64,000 nucleotides of DNA, taken from positions 1 to 64,000 of the forward strand of contig CBDATC010000001.1 of NCBI GenBank assembly GCA_965199765.1, read 5' to 3'. The stretch comes from JAPOXR01 sp965199765 (GTDB lineage Bacteria; Pseudomonadota; Alphaproteobacteria; Rhodobacterales; Rhodobacteraceae). Under the pieces are notes generated by a model that did no database searches, was not told the origin of the DNA, and saw nothing but the letters and a program-made list of their open reading frames with translations. The translations under genes were made by a program, and so were the position numbers. The stretch's first letter is position 1. The number at the start of each line of letters is the position of its first letter. This document shows positions 1-8,973 of the stretch, in pieces.

Positions 1-879
1 GAGCAGCGCAGTGGGAGCGAATTCGAACAGCGGTGAAAACCGGCAAACAAGAAAAACTCCCGCTGTAACCATGGTCGCTGCATGGATCAGTGCGGAAACC
101 GGCGTCGGGCCTTCCATGGCATCCGGCAGCCAAGTGTGGAGAAAAAGCTGAGCCGACTTCCCGCAAGCACCGACAAACAGCAGCACAGCTGTCAATTCCG
201 CGGCATTCAGTGTCATCCAAAGGAATGGAATATCGGTTTCCGCCAACCGGGGCGCTGCACCGAAAATAACCGAGAAATTTATGGAATCGGTCAGCATGAA
301 TAAGGCGAAAATTCCCAGCGCCAGCCCAAAATCCCCAATCCGGTTCACGATAAACGCCTTAATGGCGGCAGCGTTCGCCGTCGGCTTGCGATAATAAAAG
401 CCAATCAGCAGATACGAAGCGACGCCAACGCCTTCCCAGCCGAAAAACAACTGCAGCAGATTGTCCGAAGTGACCAAAGCCAGCATCGCAAATGTGAAGA
501 ATGAAAGATAGGCGAAGAAACGCGGCTTATAGCTCTCGTTTTCCTTCCATTGCGGGTCGGCATGCATATAGCCGAAACTGTAGAGGTGAACGAGCGATGA
601 CACCGTTGTGACGACCACCAGCATCACAGCCGTCAGCCGATCAATCCGTATAGACCAGTCGGAAGTGAGTGAACCGCTGTCAATGAAACGCAGCAATGTG
701 ACCGTTTCGACCGCGCCCCCGTGCAGGAAGAAAACAGCCCAGCTTAACAGACCAGACACAAATAACAGCGCAGTGGAAACCAACAGCACCGTGCGCTCGC
801 CGATCAACCGATGACCAAAACCCGCAACGAGCGCTCCAAGCAACGGAGCAATGAGAATGATCGTCAGCACAGTCGGCAT
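1..879 (-). CDS. nuoL: NADH-quinone oxidoreductase subunit L (3' part outside window)
   Basis: Membrane subunit of respiratory complex I, one of the antiporter-like proton-pumping subunits in the inner membrane. The visible 293 codons run open to the window edge, so only the N-terminal half is present. Translating back from the ATG at 879 gives a hydrophobic start (MPTVLTIILIAPLLGALVAG), then the family signatures FFGWEGVGVASYLLIGFYY and HTWLPDAMEGPTPVSALIHA, which carry conserved charged and polar residues of the proton channel. It begins 10 bases after the nuoK stop and is the last nuo gene visible; nuoM and nuoN presumably follow outside. Identification is firm; only length is unknown. Confidence 0.96.
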   Translation of the reverse strand, partial: MPTVLTIILIAPLLGALVAGFGHRLIGERTVLLVSTALLFVSGLLSWAVFFLHGGAVETVTLLRFIDSGSLTSDWSIRIDRLTAVMLVVVTTVSSLVHLYSFGYMHADPQWKENESYKPRFFAYLSFFTFAMLALVTSDNLLQLFFGWEGVGVASYLLIGFYYRKPTANAAAIKAFIVNRIGDFGLALGIFALFMLTDSINFSVIFGAAPRLAETDIPFLWMTLNAAELTAVLLFVGACGKSAQLFLHTWLPDAMEGPTPVSALIHAATMVTAGVFLVCRFSPLFEFAPTALL

Positions 880-889
880 GGATCGCGGC

Positions 890-1195
890 TCAGCCCTTCA
901 TCAAACTGACATCATCAACTGCGATCGAACCGCGGTTGCGATGAAAACAGACAAGAATCGCCAGCCCGATCGCCGCTTCCGCCGCGGCGACTGTCAGCAC
1001 AAAAAGGGTGAAAACCTGGCCGGTCAGATCGGACAAATGCGTCGCGAATGCGACTAGATTGATATTAACCGCCAGCAGCATCAATTCAATCGACATCAGG
1101 ATGACGATCACATTCTTTCGGTTCAAAAATATGCCGAAAACGCCGATGACGAACAGCACGGCGGCGACAACCAGATAATGTTCAAGACCGATCAT
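890..1195 (-). CDS. nuoK: NADH-quinone oxidoreductase subunit K
   Basis: Small membrane subunit of complex I (MrpC-like). The 101-residue length is exactly that usual for NuoK, and three membrane helices are visible at about residues 4-24, 30-50 and 60-83. The conserved glutamates used in proton transfer lie in helices two and three (SIELMLLAVN and AAAEAAIGLAI). Its ATG overlaps the nuoJ stop by four bases (ATGA), the usual sign of translational coupling in this operon. Confidence 0.97.
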   Translation of the reverse strand: MIGLEHYLVVAAVLFVIGVFGIFLNRKNVIVILMSIELMLLAVNINLVAFATHLSDLTGQVFTLFVLTVAAAEAAIGLAILVCFHRNRGSIAVDDVSLMKG

Positions 1196-1812
1196 TCCCG
1201 GCTCCGGCGGTTACTAGCCAAGTCTTTGAGTTCAACCGAGCGGCCGGGATCTCGATATATCTGTGTCAGCACATCTTGCCGCTTCACTCCCTTTCGGCGC
1301 CGGTGCGTCAGCACTATCGCTCCGATCATCGCCACCAGAAGGATCAATCCAGCAATCTGGAACAACAAAACATATTCGGTGTAAATCAGCTGGCCCAAAG
1401 CCGCGGTGTTGTGCGCTTCAGTCAGCGGCGGCGTCGGTGACTGCCGCATTTCCGAAGCCAGCGGAGCGAACTTCCAATCCCCGATTTCAAGACCTAAAAC
1501 CATGAGCAGCACAGCTCCGATAAGCAGCCCGAGCGGCATATAGCGCGTCAGCGATGCCCTGAACGCGGCAAAATCAATGTCCAGCATCATCACCACGAAC
1601 AGAAAAAGAACTGCGACTGCTCCGACGTAGACAATCACCATAAGCATGGCGACAAATTCCGCCCCCTGGAGCACGAACAAACCGGCGGCGGACAAAAAAG
1701 AAAGGATAAGCCAAAGCACGCCGTGAACCGGATTGCGAGCCAAAACAACCGACAGCCCGGACAGTATCGCCAGAAGAGCAAACAGATAAAATGCCAGCAC
1801 TTGGACTGTCAT
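1192..1812 (-). CDS. nuoJ: NADH-quinone oxidoreductase subunit J
   Basis: Membrane subunit of complex I (ND6 homologue), 206 residues. Five hydrophobic segments are seen; the third contains the family motif with the pi-bulge glycine region (FVAMLMVIVYVGAVAVLFLF). The C-terminal 40 residues are basic and cytoplasmic, a tail typical of alphaproteobacterial NuoJ. It lies 42 bases after nuoI and overlaps nuoK by four bases. Nothing unusual. Confidence 0.96.
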   Translation of the reverse strand: MTVQVLAFYLFALLAILSGLSVVLARNPVHGVLWLILSFLSAAGLFVLQGAEFVAMLMVIVYVGAVAVLFLFVVMMLDIDFAAFRASLTRYMPLGLLIGAVLLMVLGLEIGDWKFAPLASEMRQSPTPPLTEAHNTAALGQLIYTEYVLLFQIAGLILLVAMIGAIVLTHRRRKGVKRQDVLTQIYRDPGRSVELKDLASNRRSRE

Positions 1813-1854
1813 CGGCGAGTGTCCTTGCTACGCGGCACTGTGAACGCGCGGGAC

Positions 1855-2352
1855 TTAACGATAAAGTGCATCAATTTCAATGTTCGCGGCTATTTCCGCT
1901 TCCCATCGGTCGCCATTGGCGAGCAGTTTTTCTTTGTCGTAAAAGAGCTCTTCCCGCGTTTCTGCCGAAAACTCGAAATTCGGTCCTTCCACAATCGCAT
2001 CCACCGGACATGCCTCTTGGCAGAATCCGCAATAGATACATTTGGTCATATCAATGTCGTACCGCGTTGTGCGCCGCGACCCATCCTCGCGCGGCTCAGA
2101 GTCGATGGTGATGGCCTGTGCCGGACAGATGGCTTCGCATAACTTGCAGGCAATGCAGCGTTCTTCACCGTTTGGGTAGCGCCGAAGAGCATGTTCACCG
2201 CGAAAGCGCGGCGACAGCGGCCCCTTTTCATGCGGGTAATTCACCGTCGATTTCGGCCGGAAAAAATACTTCAGACCCAAACGCATTCCAGCGGCGAAGT
2301 CCCAAAGCAGAAAATAGCGGAGCGCCCTTGAGAAATCGATCTTTCCTAGCAT
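1855..2352 (-). CDS. nuoI: NADH-quinone oxidoreductase subunit I (8Fe ferredoxin type)
   Basis: Peripheral-arm subunit of complex I that carries clusters N6a and N6b and passes electrons on towards NuoB. At 165 residues it has the two classical 4Fe-4S motifs: C66/C69/C72/C76 and C105/C108/C111/C115. The N terminus has the conserved membrane-contacting hydrophobic stretch (LRYFLLWDFAAGMRLGLKYF). It follows nuoH after three bases. Confidence 0.97.
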   Translation of the reverse strand: MLGKIDFSRALRYFLLWDFAAGMRLGLKYFFRPKSTVNYPHEKGPLSPRFRGEHALRRYPNGEERCIACKLCEAICPAQAITIDSEPREDGSRRTTRYDIDMTKCIYCGFCQEACPVDAIVEGPNFEFSAETREELFYDKEKLLANGDRWEAEIAANIEIDALYR

Positions 2353-2355
2353 CAG

Positions 2356-3402
2356 TCAGCTCCCCGCGTCCCAGCGCACATAAAATCCTCCGAACAACTC
2401 ATATTGAACAAATAATCCGGTCAGCGCCACCCACCCCAATGAAAGTGGGAGAAAAACTTTCCAGCCAAGCCGCATCAATTGATCATAGCGATAGCGAGGA
2501 ACGATGGCCTTCACCATGGCAAACAAGAAAAAGAAGAAAATCATCTTGCCAATCATCCACAGCGCGCCGTCCGGCAGACCCGGAATTGGCGACAGCCAAC
2601 CGCCGAAAAACAGAATCGACATAAGCGCGCACATCAAGAAGATAGCAATATATTCACCGGCCATGAACAGCAGAAATGGTGTGGAAGAGTATTCGACTTG
2701 ATAACCGGCAACCAATTCGGATTCCGCCTCCGGCAGATCGAATGGCGGACGGTTGGTTTCGGCCAGAGCCGACACAAAAAACAGCACGACCATCGGAAGA
2801 TGCGGCAGCCAGTACCAAGAAAAGAAATGACCCGCTCCGTCCTGCGCTGCGACTATTTCGCTGAGATTCAGTGATCCGGTCGATATCAGGATTCCAACAA
2901 TGATGAAGCCTATGGAGACTTCGTAGGAAATCATCTGCGCCGCTGAACGAAGCGCTCCAAGGAAGGCATATTTCGAGTTTGATGCCCAGCCGCCCATGAT
3001 GACGCCGTACACCTCAAGCGACGACGCGGCGAAGACAAATAAAATTCCGATATTGAGATTGGCGAGCACCCAGCCGTCAGCAAATGGAATGACCGCCCAT
3101 GCCACGAGAGCAAGCACAAAAGAAATCAGCGGCGCCAACAAGAACACTGGTCTGTCAGCGCCCGCGGGTATGACGATTTCCTTCACGACGTATTTGAGTG
3201 CGTCAGCCACTGACTGCAGCAGTCCAAAAGCGCCAACAACGTTTGGTCCTCGCCGCATTTGAACGGCCGCCCAGATCTTTCGGTCTCCGTAAACCAGAAA
3301 CAGCAGCGAAATCATCAAGAAGGCGACAATGACAACGCATTGCGCCAATATCAGGGTGAATGTGCCTAAACCCGTTTCAAGAAACGCGTTCATGACCGGC
3401 AC
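2356..3402 (-). CDS. nuoH: NADH-quinone oxidoreductase subunit H
   Basis: Membrane subunit of complex I that forms most of the quinone-binding chamber together with NuoB and NuoD. It has 348 residues and eight or more hydrophobic helices. Family signatures are seen: QMRRGPNVVGAFGLLQSVAD near residue 50, the ETNRPPFDLPEAESELVAGY loop near residue 215, and RYRYDQLMRLGWKVFLPLSL near the C terminus. The acidic loop is the quinone-site signature. It lies between nuoG (39-base gap) and nuoI. Confidence 0.97.
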   Translation of the reverse strand: MPVMNAFLETGLGTFTLILAQCVVIVAFLMISLLFLVYGDRKIWAAVQMRRGPNVVGAFGLLQSVADALKYVVKEIVIPAGADRPVFLLAPLISFVLALVAWAVIPFADGWVLANLNIGILFVFAASSLEVYGVIMGGWASNSKYAFLGALRSAAQMISYEVSIGFIIVGILISTGSLNLSEIVAAQDGAGHFFSWYWLPHLPMVVLFFVSALAETNRPPFDLPEAESELVAGYQVEYSSTPFLLFMAGEYIAIFLMCALMSILFFGGWLSPIPGLPDGALWMIGKMIFFFFLFAMVKAIVPRYRYDQLMRLGWKVFLPLSLGWVALTGLFVQYELFGGFYVRWDAGS

Positions 3403-3441
3403 TCCGCTCCCCAGCTTCGCCCAAGGGTCTTCGACAAGAGG

Positions 3442-5448
3442 TCAGGCCGCAATGACATCAACAACACCTGCGGTCGTCTGAGCGGATAACTGCGCCATAA
3501 CCGAAGAGGCTCTCAAGATGGGATTTGACAAATAATAGTCTGAAACAGCAACGCCAATTTCCTGCCCATCCGCAAATGGCTGCTTCGGCAGTGAGACAAA
3601 ACCGTTTTCAGGGACGACATCAAAATTCATCAGGTGCCCGTGCAAATCAAACAATTCCCTTCGAAGCTCTTGCAGTGAATCATAAGGCAAAACGCGGCCC
3701 GCTGCACCGGAAACCGCGCGGATGATCGCCCAGTTTTCCTTTGCCTCGCCCGGCGGGAAGGTTGCCTTTGCTGCCAATTGCGGCCGGCCTTCGGTATTGA
3801 CGAAAATACCCGTTTCTTCCGTGTAGGCGGCGGCAGGCAGAATCAGATCAGCGCGCTGGGCGCCTCGGTCACCGTGGCTGCCTTGATAAATGACAAACGG
3901 TCCATCTGGGATATCGACTTCATCAACTCCCAGATTATAGACGGTCGCTGAGTCATCAAGCGCGGCTTCCATGCCGCCCTCGGCCACAAATCCGACATCC
4001 ATCGCTCCGACGCGCGATGCAGCCGTGTGCAGCACCAGCATTCCGAGCGTGCCTGCGGCACAGCTGAGCGCCGCCGCAAGAGCTGCTTCGCCGTTGCTGC
4101 CGCGCAGCGCAGCCTGCCCAACGATAATCAATGTGCTGCTGCCGATCGAGCCCGATTCCGCAAACCGATCAAAACTGGCGAAATCCGCTCCATGCCAGCT
4201 GCAGCTGTAAGTGAGATCGGTCTTCGGACCAAAATACTCAACCCGCGCTCCTCTCATCCAAGCAGCGCGGATGCGCGCGTTAAGAACGGGCGCTTCCAAC
4301 TTTGGATTTGTTCCGAACAGCACAATCTGATCGGCGCGGTCAATATCCGCGATGCTGGCATTACCGACATAACCGCCACGGAGCCCGATCGGCAGAGCCG
4401 ATCCATCGGTCCGGCATTCTTTTCTGCCATCGAGCGAATCAATCAACTGACCCAGCGCAAACACCGCTTCGACCGGAGCCAGATCGCCAGCAAGCCCGGT
4501 CAGCTTTCCGGTGCGCATCTTTTCGGCAGCGACAGCGAGCGCATCATCCCAATCAACCGGCTCATAGCGTCCGTTCCGCCTCAGAAATGGTTGGTCAAGC
4601 CTCTGATTGCGAAGCCCATCCCATGCAAAACGAGTGGTATCGCTAATCCATTCTTCATTGACATCATCGTGATTGCACGGAATGATTCGCATCACTTCGC
4701 GTCCCTTGCTGTCCACCCGAATGCTGGAGCCGAGCGCATCCATGACATCAATGGTCTCGGTCTTCCTCAGTTCCCATGGTCTAGCGGTGAATGCATATGG
4801 TTTGGAGGTCAGCGCGCCAACCGGGCACAAATCAATAATGTTGCCTTGCAGGTTCGAGTTGAGGGACTGATTCAAATAGCTGGTGATTTCCGCGTCTTCG
4901 CCGCGCCCGGTCTGACCCATTTGCGTAATGCCCGCGACTTCCGTGGTGAATCGCACACAGCGGGTGCAGGAGATGCAGCGTGTCATGCATGTGGCGACCA
5001 GCGGACCGAGATCCAAATCGTCGACGGCGCGCTTCGGCTCCCGATAACGGCTGAAATCGACTCCGTACGCCATCGCCTGGTCTTGCAGGTCGCACTCGCC
5101 GCCTTGATCGCAGATCGGGCAATCCAGCGGATGGTTGATGAGAAGGAATTCCATGACCCCTTCACGAGCCTTCTTGACCATTGCGCTGTTCGTCCGAAGC
5201 TTCGGCGGCGCACCTTCCGGCCCGGGCCGAAGATCTTTCACTTGCATGGCGCAGGACGCCGCTGGCTTGGGCGGTCCGCCCACGATTTCAACCAAACACA
5301 TGCGGCAGTTGCCCGCGATACTCAGACGCTCGTGGTAACAGAAACGCGGAATCTCAATCCCAGCCTCCTCGCACGCTTGAAGCAGCGTCAATTCGGCATC
5401 GACTTCGATTTTGGTTCCGTCGATTTCAACGGCGCGGAGACCATTCAT
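3442..5448 (-). CDS. nuoG: NADH-quinone oxidoreductase subunit G
   Basis: Largest peripheral subunit of complex I, an iron-sulphur protein related to molybdopterin oxidoreductases. In order: a 2Fe-2S domain (C37, C48, C51, C66), the His/Cys cluster N5 motif (H106, C110, C113, C119), a 4Fe-4S motif (C158, C161, C164 and C208), then a degenerate molybdopterin-oxidoreductase-like domain. At 668 residues it has the shorter alphaproteobacterial/mitochondrial 75-kDa form rather than the about 900-residue enteric form. It starts 18 bases after nuoF. Confidence 0.97.
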   Translation of the reverse strand: MNGLRAVEIDGTKIEVDAELTLLQACEEAGIEIPRFCYHERLSIAGNCRMCLVEIVGGPPKPAASCAMQVKDLRPGPEGAPPKLRTNSAMVKKAREGVMEFLLINHPLDCPICDQGGECDLQDQAMAYGVDFSRYREPKRAVDDLDLGPLVATCMTRCISCTRCVRFTTEVAGITQMGQTGRGEDAEITSYLNQSLNSNLQGNIIDLCPVGALTSKPYAFTARPWELRKTETIDVMDALGSSIRVDSKGREVMRIIPCNHDDVNEEWISDTTRFAWDGLRNQRLDQPFLRRNGRYEPVDWDDALAVAAEKMRTGKLTGLAGDLAPVEAVFALGQLIDSLDGRKECRTDGSALPIGLRGGYVGNASIADIDRADQIVLFGTNPKLEAPVLNARIRAAWMRGARVEYFGPKTDLTYSCSWHGADFASFDRFAESGSIGSSTLIIVGQAALRGSNGEAALAAALSCAAGTLGMLVLHTAASRVGAMDVGFVAEGGMEAALDDSATVYNLGVDEVDIPDGPFVIYQGSHGDRGAQRADLILPAAAYTEETGIFVNTEGRPQLAAKATFPPGEAKENWAIIRAVSGAAGRVLPYDSLQELRRELFDLHGHLMNFDVVPENGFVSLPKQPFADGQEIGVAVSDYYLSNPILRASSVMAQLSAQTTAGVVDVIAA

Positions 5449-5466
5449 TGCAAAATCCTTCGCCCG

Positions 5467-6756
5467 TTATGCCGCTGCCGCAGACATCGCACGCTGTCTT
5501 GCGCGGATGCGATCTTCAATTTCGCCGCGAAAATGCCGAATAAGTCCCTGAATCGGCCACGCGGCTGCATCACCAAGCGCGCAAATGGTATGTCCCTCGA
5601 CCTGCTTTGAGATATCATACAGCAAATCAATCTCGCTGATGTCTGCATCACCTGTCATGAATCTTTCCATAACCCGCATCATCCAACCAGCGCCTTCGCG
5701 GCAGGGAGTGCATTGCCCGCAGCTCTCATGCTTATAGAATTTTGAAAGCCGCCATATTGCCCGGATGATATCGGTGGATTGATCCATCACAATGACCGCT
5801 GCGGTGCCCAATCCGCTTTTCTGCTCTGCAAGCCAATCGAAATCCATCAATGCATTGTCGCAAAGACCACTCGGCAGACACGGCACCGATGAACCACCTG
5901 GAATGACGGCCTTAAGGTTCTTCCACCCGCCGCGAACGCCGCCGCAGTGACGGTCAATCAGCTCGCGCAATGGTATGGACATGGCCTCCTCAACCACACA
6001 GGGATAGTTCACATGTCCGCTGATGGCAAAGATTTTTGTGCCCGAGTTGCGTGGTCGACCTATGCCTGCGAACCACGAAGCGCCGCGGCGCAGTATGGTG
6101 GGCACCACGGCGATGGACTCGACATTATTCACTGTGGTTGGGCAACCATACAGTCCGGAAACAGCTGGAAAAGGCGGTTTCATGCGCGGCATGCCTTTCT
6201 TTCCTTCGAGGCTTTCAAGCAACGCGGTTTCTTCACCGCAAATATAAGCGCCTGCGCCATGATGCAGGAATATATCAAAATCCCAGCCTGAAGCCGCAGC
6301 ATTTTTTCCGAGCAGCCCGGCCTCATACGCTTCATCGACCGCTATCTGCAGCAATTCCCTTTCCCGCACATATTCACCGCGCAGATAAATGTAAGCGGCA
6401 GCGGCGCCCATTGCGAATCCAGCAATCAAACAGCCTTCAATCAGCGTGTGCGGGTCATGCCGCATGATTTCCCGGTCTTTGCAGGTTCCCGGCTCGGATT
6501 CATCGGCGTTAACAACCAGGTAACGTGGTCTGCCATCATCCTCTTTGGGCATGAAACTCCATTTCATCCCGGTCGGGAATCCAGCGCCGCCACGGCCGCG
6601 CAGCCCGCTCTGTTTGACTTCCTCGATAATCCAATCCGCGCCTTCCGCGATTAAGGCGGCGGTGCCATCCCAGTGCCCCCGCCGCTGCGCACCTGCGAGG
6701 CTGCACTCATCACGGCCGTATAGGTTGGTGAAAATTCTATCTCGATCATCAAGCAC
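5467..6756 (-). CDS. nuoF: NADH-quinone oxidoreductase subunit F
   Basis: NADH-dehydrogenase subunit of complex I that binds NADH, FMN and cluster N3. The 429-residue protein shows the glycine-rich NADH/FMN motif GRGGAGFPTG at residues 54-63, the FMN-site segment VVNADESEPGTCKDREI, and the 4Fe-4S ligands in CGQCTPC with the fourth cysteine in ICALGDAAAWP. It is separated from nuoE by a small membrane-protein gene. The assignment is unambiguous. Confidence 0.97.
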   Translation of the reverse strand: MLDDRDRIFTNLYGRDECSLAGAQRRGHWDGTAALIAEGADWIIEEVKQSGLRGRGGAGFPTGMKWSFMPKEDDGRPRYLVVNADESEPGTCKDREIMRHDPHTLIEGCLIAGFAMGAAAAYIYLRGEYVRERELLQIAVDEAYEAGLLGKNAAASGWDFDIFLHHGAGAYICGEETALLESLEGKKGMPRMKPPFPAVSGLYGCPTTVNNVESIAVVPTILRRGASWFAGIGRPRNSGTKIFAISGHVNYPCVVEEAMSIPLRELIDRHCGGVRGGWKNLKAVIPGGSSVPCLPSGLCDNALMDFDWLAEQKSGLGTAAVIVMDQSTDIIRAIWRLSKFYKHESCGQCTPCREGAGWMMRVMERFMTGDADISEIDLLYDISKQVEGHTICALGDAAAWPIQGLIRHFRGEIEDRIRARQRAMSAAAA

Positions 6757-6765
6757 GGCAAAACA

Positions 6766-6987
6766 TCACTTCTCTTTTTGGCGACCCATTCGGAGCATAA
6801 CAATTGAACCGATGACCCATGCAAATGCCCCCAATGCAGCGAAGTCCAGCAAAAAGGCATATCTCGGCGGCCAGCCCAGCTGCCCGCCGAGCCACGAACC
6901 GCCGATCCAGATCAATCCAGCCGCGGTCACCACAATCGCGGTGACCTGTATCATTCGTCTGCGTTCTGGCGTTTGCCGTTCATTCAT
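6766..6987 (-). CDS. small two-helix membrane protein, DUF5337-like, inside the nuo operon
   Basis: A 73-residue protein of unknown function. Two hydrophobic segments are clear, at about residues 12-32 (IQVTAIVVTAAGLIWIGGSW) and 43-64 (YAFLLDFAALGAFAWVIGSI), flanked by basic ends, so a helical hairpin with both termini in the cytoplasm is likely. The GGQLGWPPRYAFLLD linker matches what I recall of DUF5337 proteins found at this place in Rhodobacterales nuo operons. Spacing is tight: 9 bases to both nuoE and nuoF, so it is co-transcribed. A role in complex I assembly or stability is inference from position only. Confidence 0.8.
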   Translation of the reverse strand: MNERQTPERRRMIQVTAIVVTAAGLIWIGGSWLGGQLGWPPRYAFLLDFAALGAFAWVIGSIVMLRMGRQKEK

Positions 6988-6996
6988 TTCAACCGC

Positions 6997-7674
6997 TTAT
7001 GCCCCTCTAATGCGGGCAATCGTATCACCCTTGCTCACCGCCAGCGTCACGGCGGCATTGTGGGTTATCCCAGCGTCCTTCATGGCCTCGAGCGAGGTCA
7101 CTCCGGAAGCCGGCTCTGATGAAAACCTTCCAGACTGGGACCCCGGCAGCGGCACTTCGCCATTCGCCAATGCATCAACGACAGCATTGAGTGAATCAAC
7201 GGTCAGATCTTCGTAATAGTCTTTACCGATCTGAACCATCGGCGCATTGCAGCACGCTCCAAGACATTCAACCTCTTCCCAGGAGAATTTTCCGTCGGCG
7301 GAAAGATCGTGCGGGTTGGACGCAATCCGCTGCCTGCACAGCGCAATGAGGTCATCGGCGCCGCAGATCATGCAAGTTGTTGTGCCGCAGACCTGTATAT
7401 GAGCCACCGAACCAACCGGCTGCAGCTGGAACATGAAATAAAACGTCGCGACTTCATAAGCCCGAATCCGCGGCATCCCCAGAAAATCCGCGGTGAATTC
7501 CACCGCCGGACGAGACAACCATCCTTCCTGTTCCTGCGCCCGCATAAGAATCGGAATTATTGCGGAAGCCTGACGTCCAGGCGGATAATTTTCAACCTGC
7601 TCGCGCGCCCAAGCAAGATTCTCCGATGTGAAGGCAAATGCTTCCGGCTGCGTGTGGTGAAAGCGTCGACGCAT
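6997..7674 (-). CDS. nuoE: NADH-quinone oxidoreductase subunit E
   Basis: Thioredoxin-fold subunit of complex I with the 2Fe-2S cluster N1a. Ligands are C96, C101, C137 and C141, in QVCGTTTCMICG and CLGACCNAPMVQIG. At 225 residues it is longer than the about 165-residue enteric protein; the extra C-terminal part (from about residue 165) is low in complexity at first and then ends in a helical segment with SLEAMKDAGITHNAAVTLA. C-terminally extended NuoE proteins are known in this group. It lies 35 bases downstream of nuoD. Confidence 0.95.
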   Translation of the reverse strand: MRRRFHHTQPEAFAFTSENLAWAREQVENYPPGRQASAIIPILMRAQEQEGWLSRPAVEFTADFLGMPRIRAYEVATFYFMFQLQPVGSVAHIQVCGTTTCMICGADDLIALCRQRIASNPHDLSADGKFSWEEVECLGACCNAPMVQIGKDYYEDLTVDSLNAVVDALANGEVPLPGSQSGRFSSEPASGVTSLEAMKDAGITHNAAVTLAVSKGDTIARIRGA

Positions 7675-7709
7675 CTAATTCCTCCCACCCTCGCTGTGAA
7701 GGATTCCGA

Positions 7710-8918
7710 TCATCGGTCAATCTCTCCAAAAACCACATCAAGCGATCCCAGAACGGCTGAAACATCGGCAAGCAAATGCCCCTTGCAAAGTTGGTCCATA
7801 GCCTGCAGATGCGGAAACCCCGGAGCCCGCAGCTTGGCTTTATAGGGGCGATTCGTTCCATCGGAGACAAGATATACACCGAACTCGCCCTTCGGCGCTT
7901 CAACCGCCGCATATACCTCACCTTCGGGCACATGAAACCCTTCGGTGTACAGTTTGAAATGATGAATCAGCGCTTCCATTGACGCTTTCATGTCACTTCG
8001 CGTCGGCGGCGCGATTTTGCCGCGTGCAAGAACATCGCCATCCGCAACCGCGAGTTTCTCGATCGCCTGCTCGATGATTTTTATGCTCTCGCGCATTTCC
8101 GCGATTCGGCAAAGGTACCGATCATAGCAATCACCATTCTTCCCGATCGGAATGAGAAAGTCGAATTCGTCATAGCACTCATAGGGTTGTGAGCGCCGCA
8201 GGTCCCATTCAATGCCCGACCCGCGGACCATTACACCAGAAAAACCCCACCGCTCGGCATCATCCTGCGTTACAATTCCAATGTCCACATTGCGCTGTTT
8301 GAATATCCGATTCTCGGTCAAAAGATTGTTGATATCATCCAGCACCGCTGGAAAAGTTCGGCACCACTCGCGGATATCGCTCAGCAGTTCGGGCGGCAAA
8401 TCCCGATGAACTCCGCCCGGCCTGAAATAAGCGGCATGAAGACGAGCGCCACAGGCCCGTTCATAGAAGACCATCAGCTTTTCACGCTCTTCGAACCCCC
8501 AAAGGGGAGGCGTCAAAGCCCCGACATCCATCGCCTGCGTCGTCACATTCAACAGGTGGTTGAGAATTCGGCCGATTTCCGAATAGAGCACGCGGATAAG
8601 CGAGGCTCGACGCGGAATTTCGGTTTCTGTGAGTCTTTCGATCGCCAAGCACCAAGCATGCTCCTGATTCATCGGCGCCACATAGTCCAACCGATCAAAA
8701 TAGGGCAGGTTCTGCAGATAGGTGCGGCTTTCCATCAGCTTTTCCGTGCCGCGGTGCAGCAGCCCGATATGCGGATCGCAACGCGAAACCACTTCGCCGT
8801 CCAGTTCCAGCACCAATCGAAGGACACCGTGCGCAGCAGGATGCTGCGGCCCGAAATTGATATTGAAGTTACGGATCTTGCCTTCGTCCGGAAACCGGTC
8901 ATCCTGCTGAGGTGCCAT
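7710..8918 (-). CDS. nuoD: NADH-quinone oxidoreductase subunit D
   Basis: Peripheral-arm subunit of complex I (49-kDa homologue) lining the quinone site; related to the large subunit of NiFe hydrogenases but without the metal-binding cysteines. The conserved quinone-site stretch NFGPQHPAAHGVLRLVLELD is near the N terminus, and GSGIEWDLRRSQPYECYDEFDF is split over the middle. I place the start at the ATG at 8918 (protein MAPQQDDRFPDEGK); the frame stays open to a GTG at 8957, but the extra 13 residues are not family-like and neither start has a strong ribosome site. The product of about 402 residues matches the family. Confidence 0.95.
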   Translation of the reverse strand: MAPQQDDRFPDEGKIRNFNINFGPQHPAAHGVLRLVLELDGEVVSRCDPHIGLLHRGTEKLMESRTYLQNLPYFDRLDYVAPMNQEHAWCLAIERLTETEIPRRASLIRVLYSEIGRILNHLLNVTTQAMDVGALTPPLWGFEEREKLMVFYERACGARLHAAYFRPGGVHRDLPPELLSDIREWCRTFPAVLDDINNLLTENRIFKQRNVDIGIVTQDDAERWGFSGVMVRGSGIEWDLRRSQPYECYDEFDFLIPIGKNGDCYDRYLCRIAEMRESIKIIEQAIEKLAVADGDVLARGKIAPPTRSDMKASMEALIHHFKLYTEGFHVPEGEVYAAVEAPKGEFGVYLVSDGTNRPYKAKLRAPGFPHLQAMDQLCKGHLLADVSAVLGSLDVVFGEIDR

Positions 8919-8973
8919 CAGATTGGTTCCGCATTCTGATTGCCGACCACGCGCCACTTTCGCTGAATCGCTT

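Noticed and set aside
4027..5610. A 527-codon plus-strand open frame opposite nuoG and the end of nuoF.
   Set aside because: It is antisense to a clearly conserved complex I gene; its composition (rich in Arg, His, Ala and Ser) is that of a codon-bias shadow and it matches no family.
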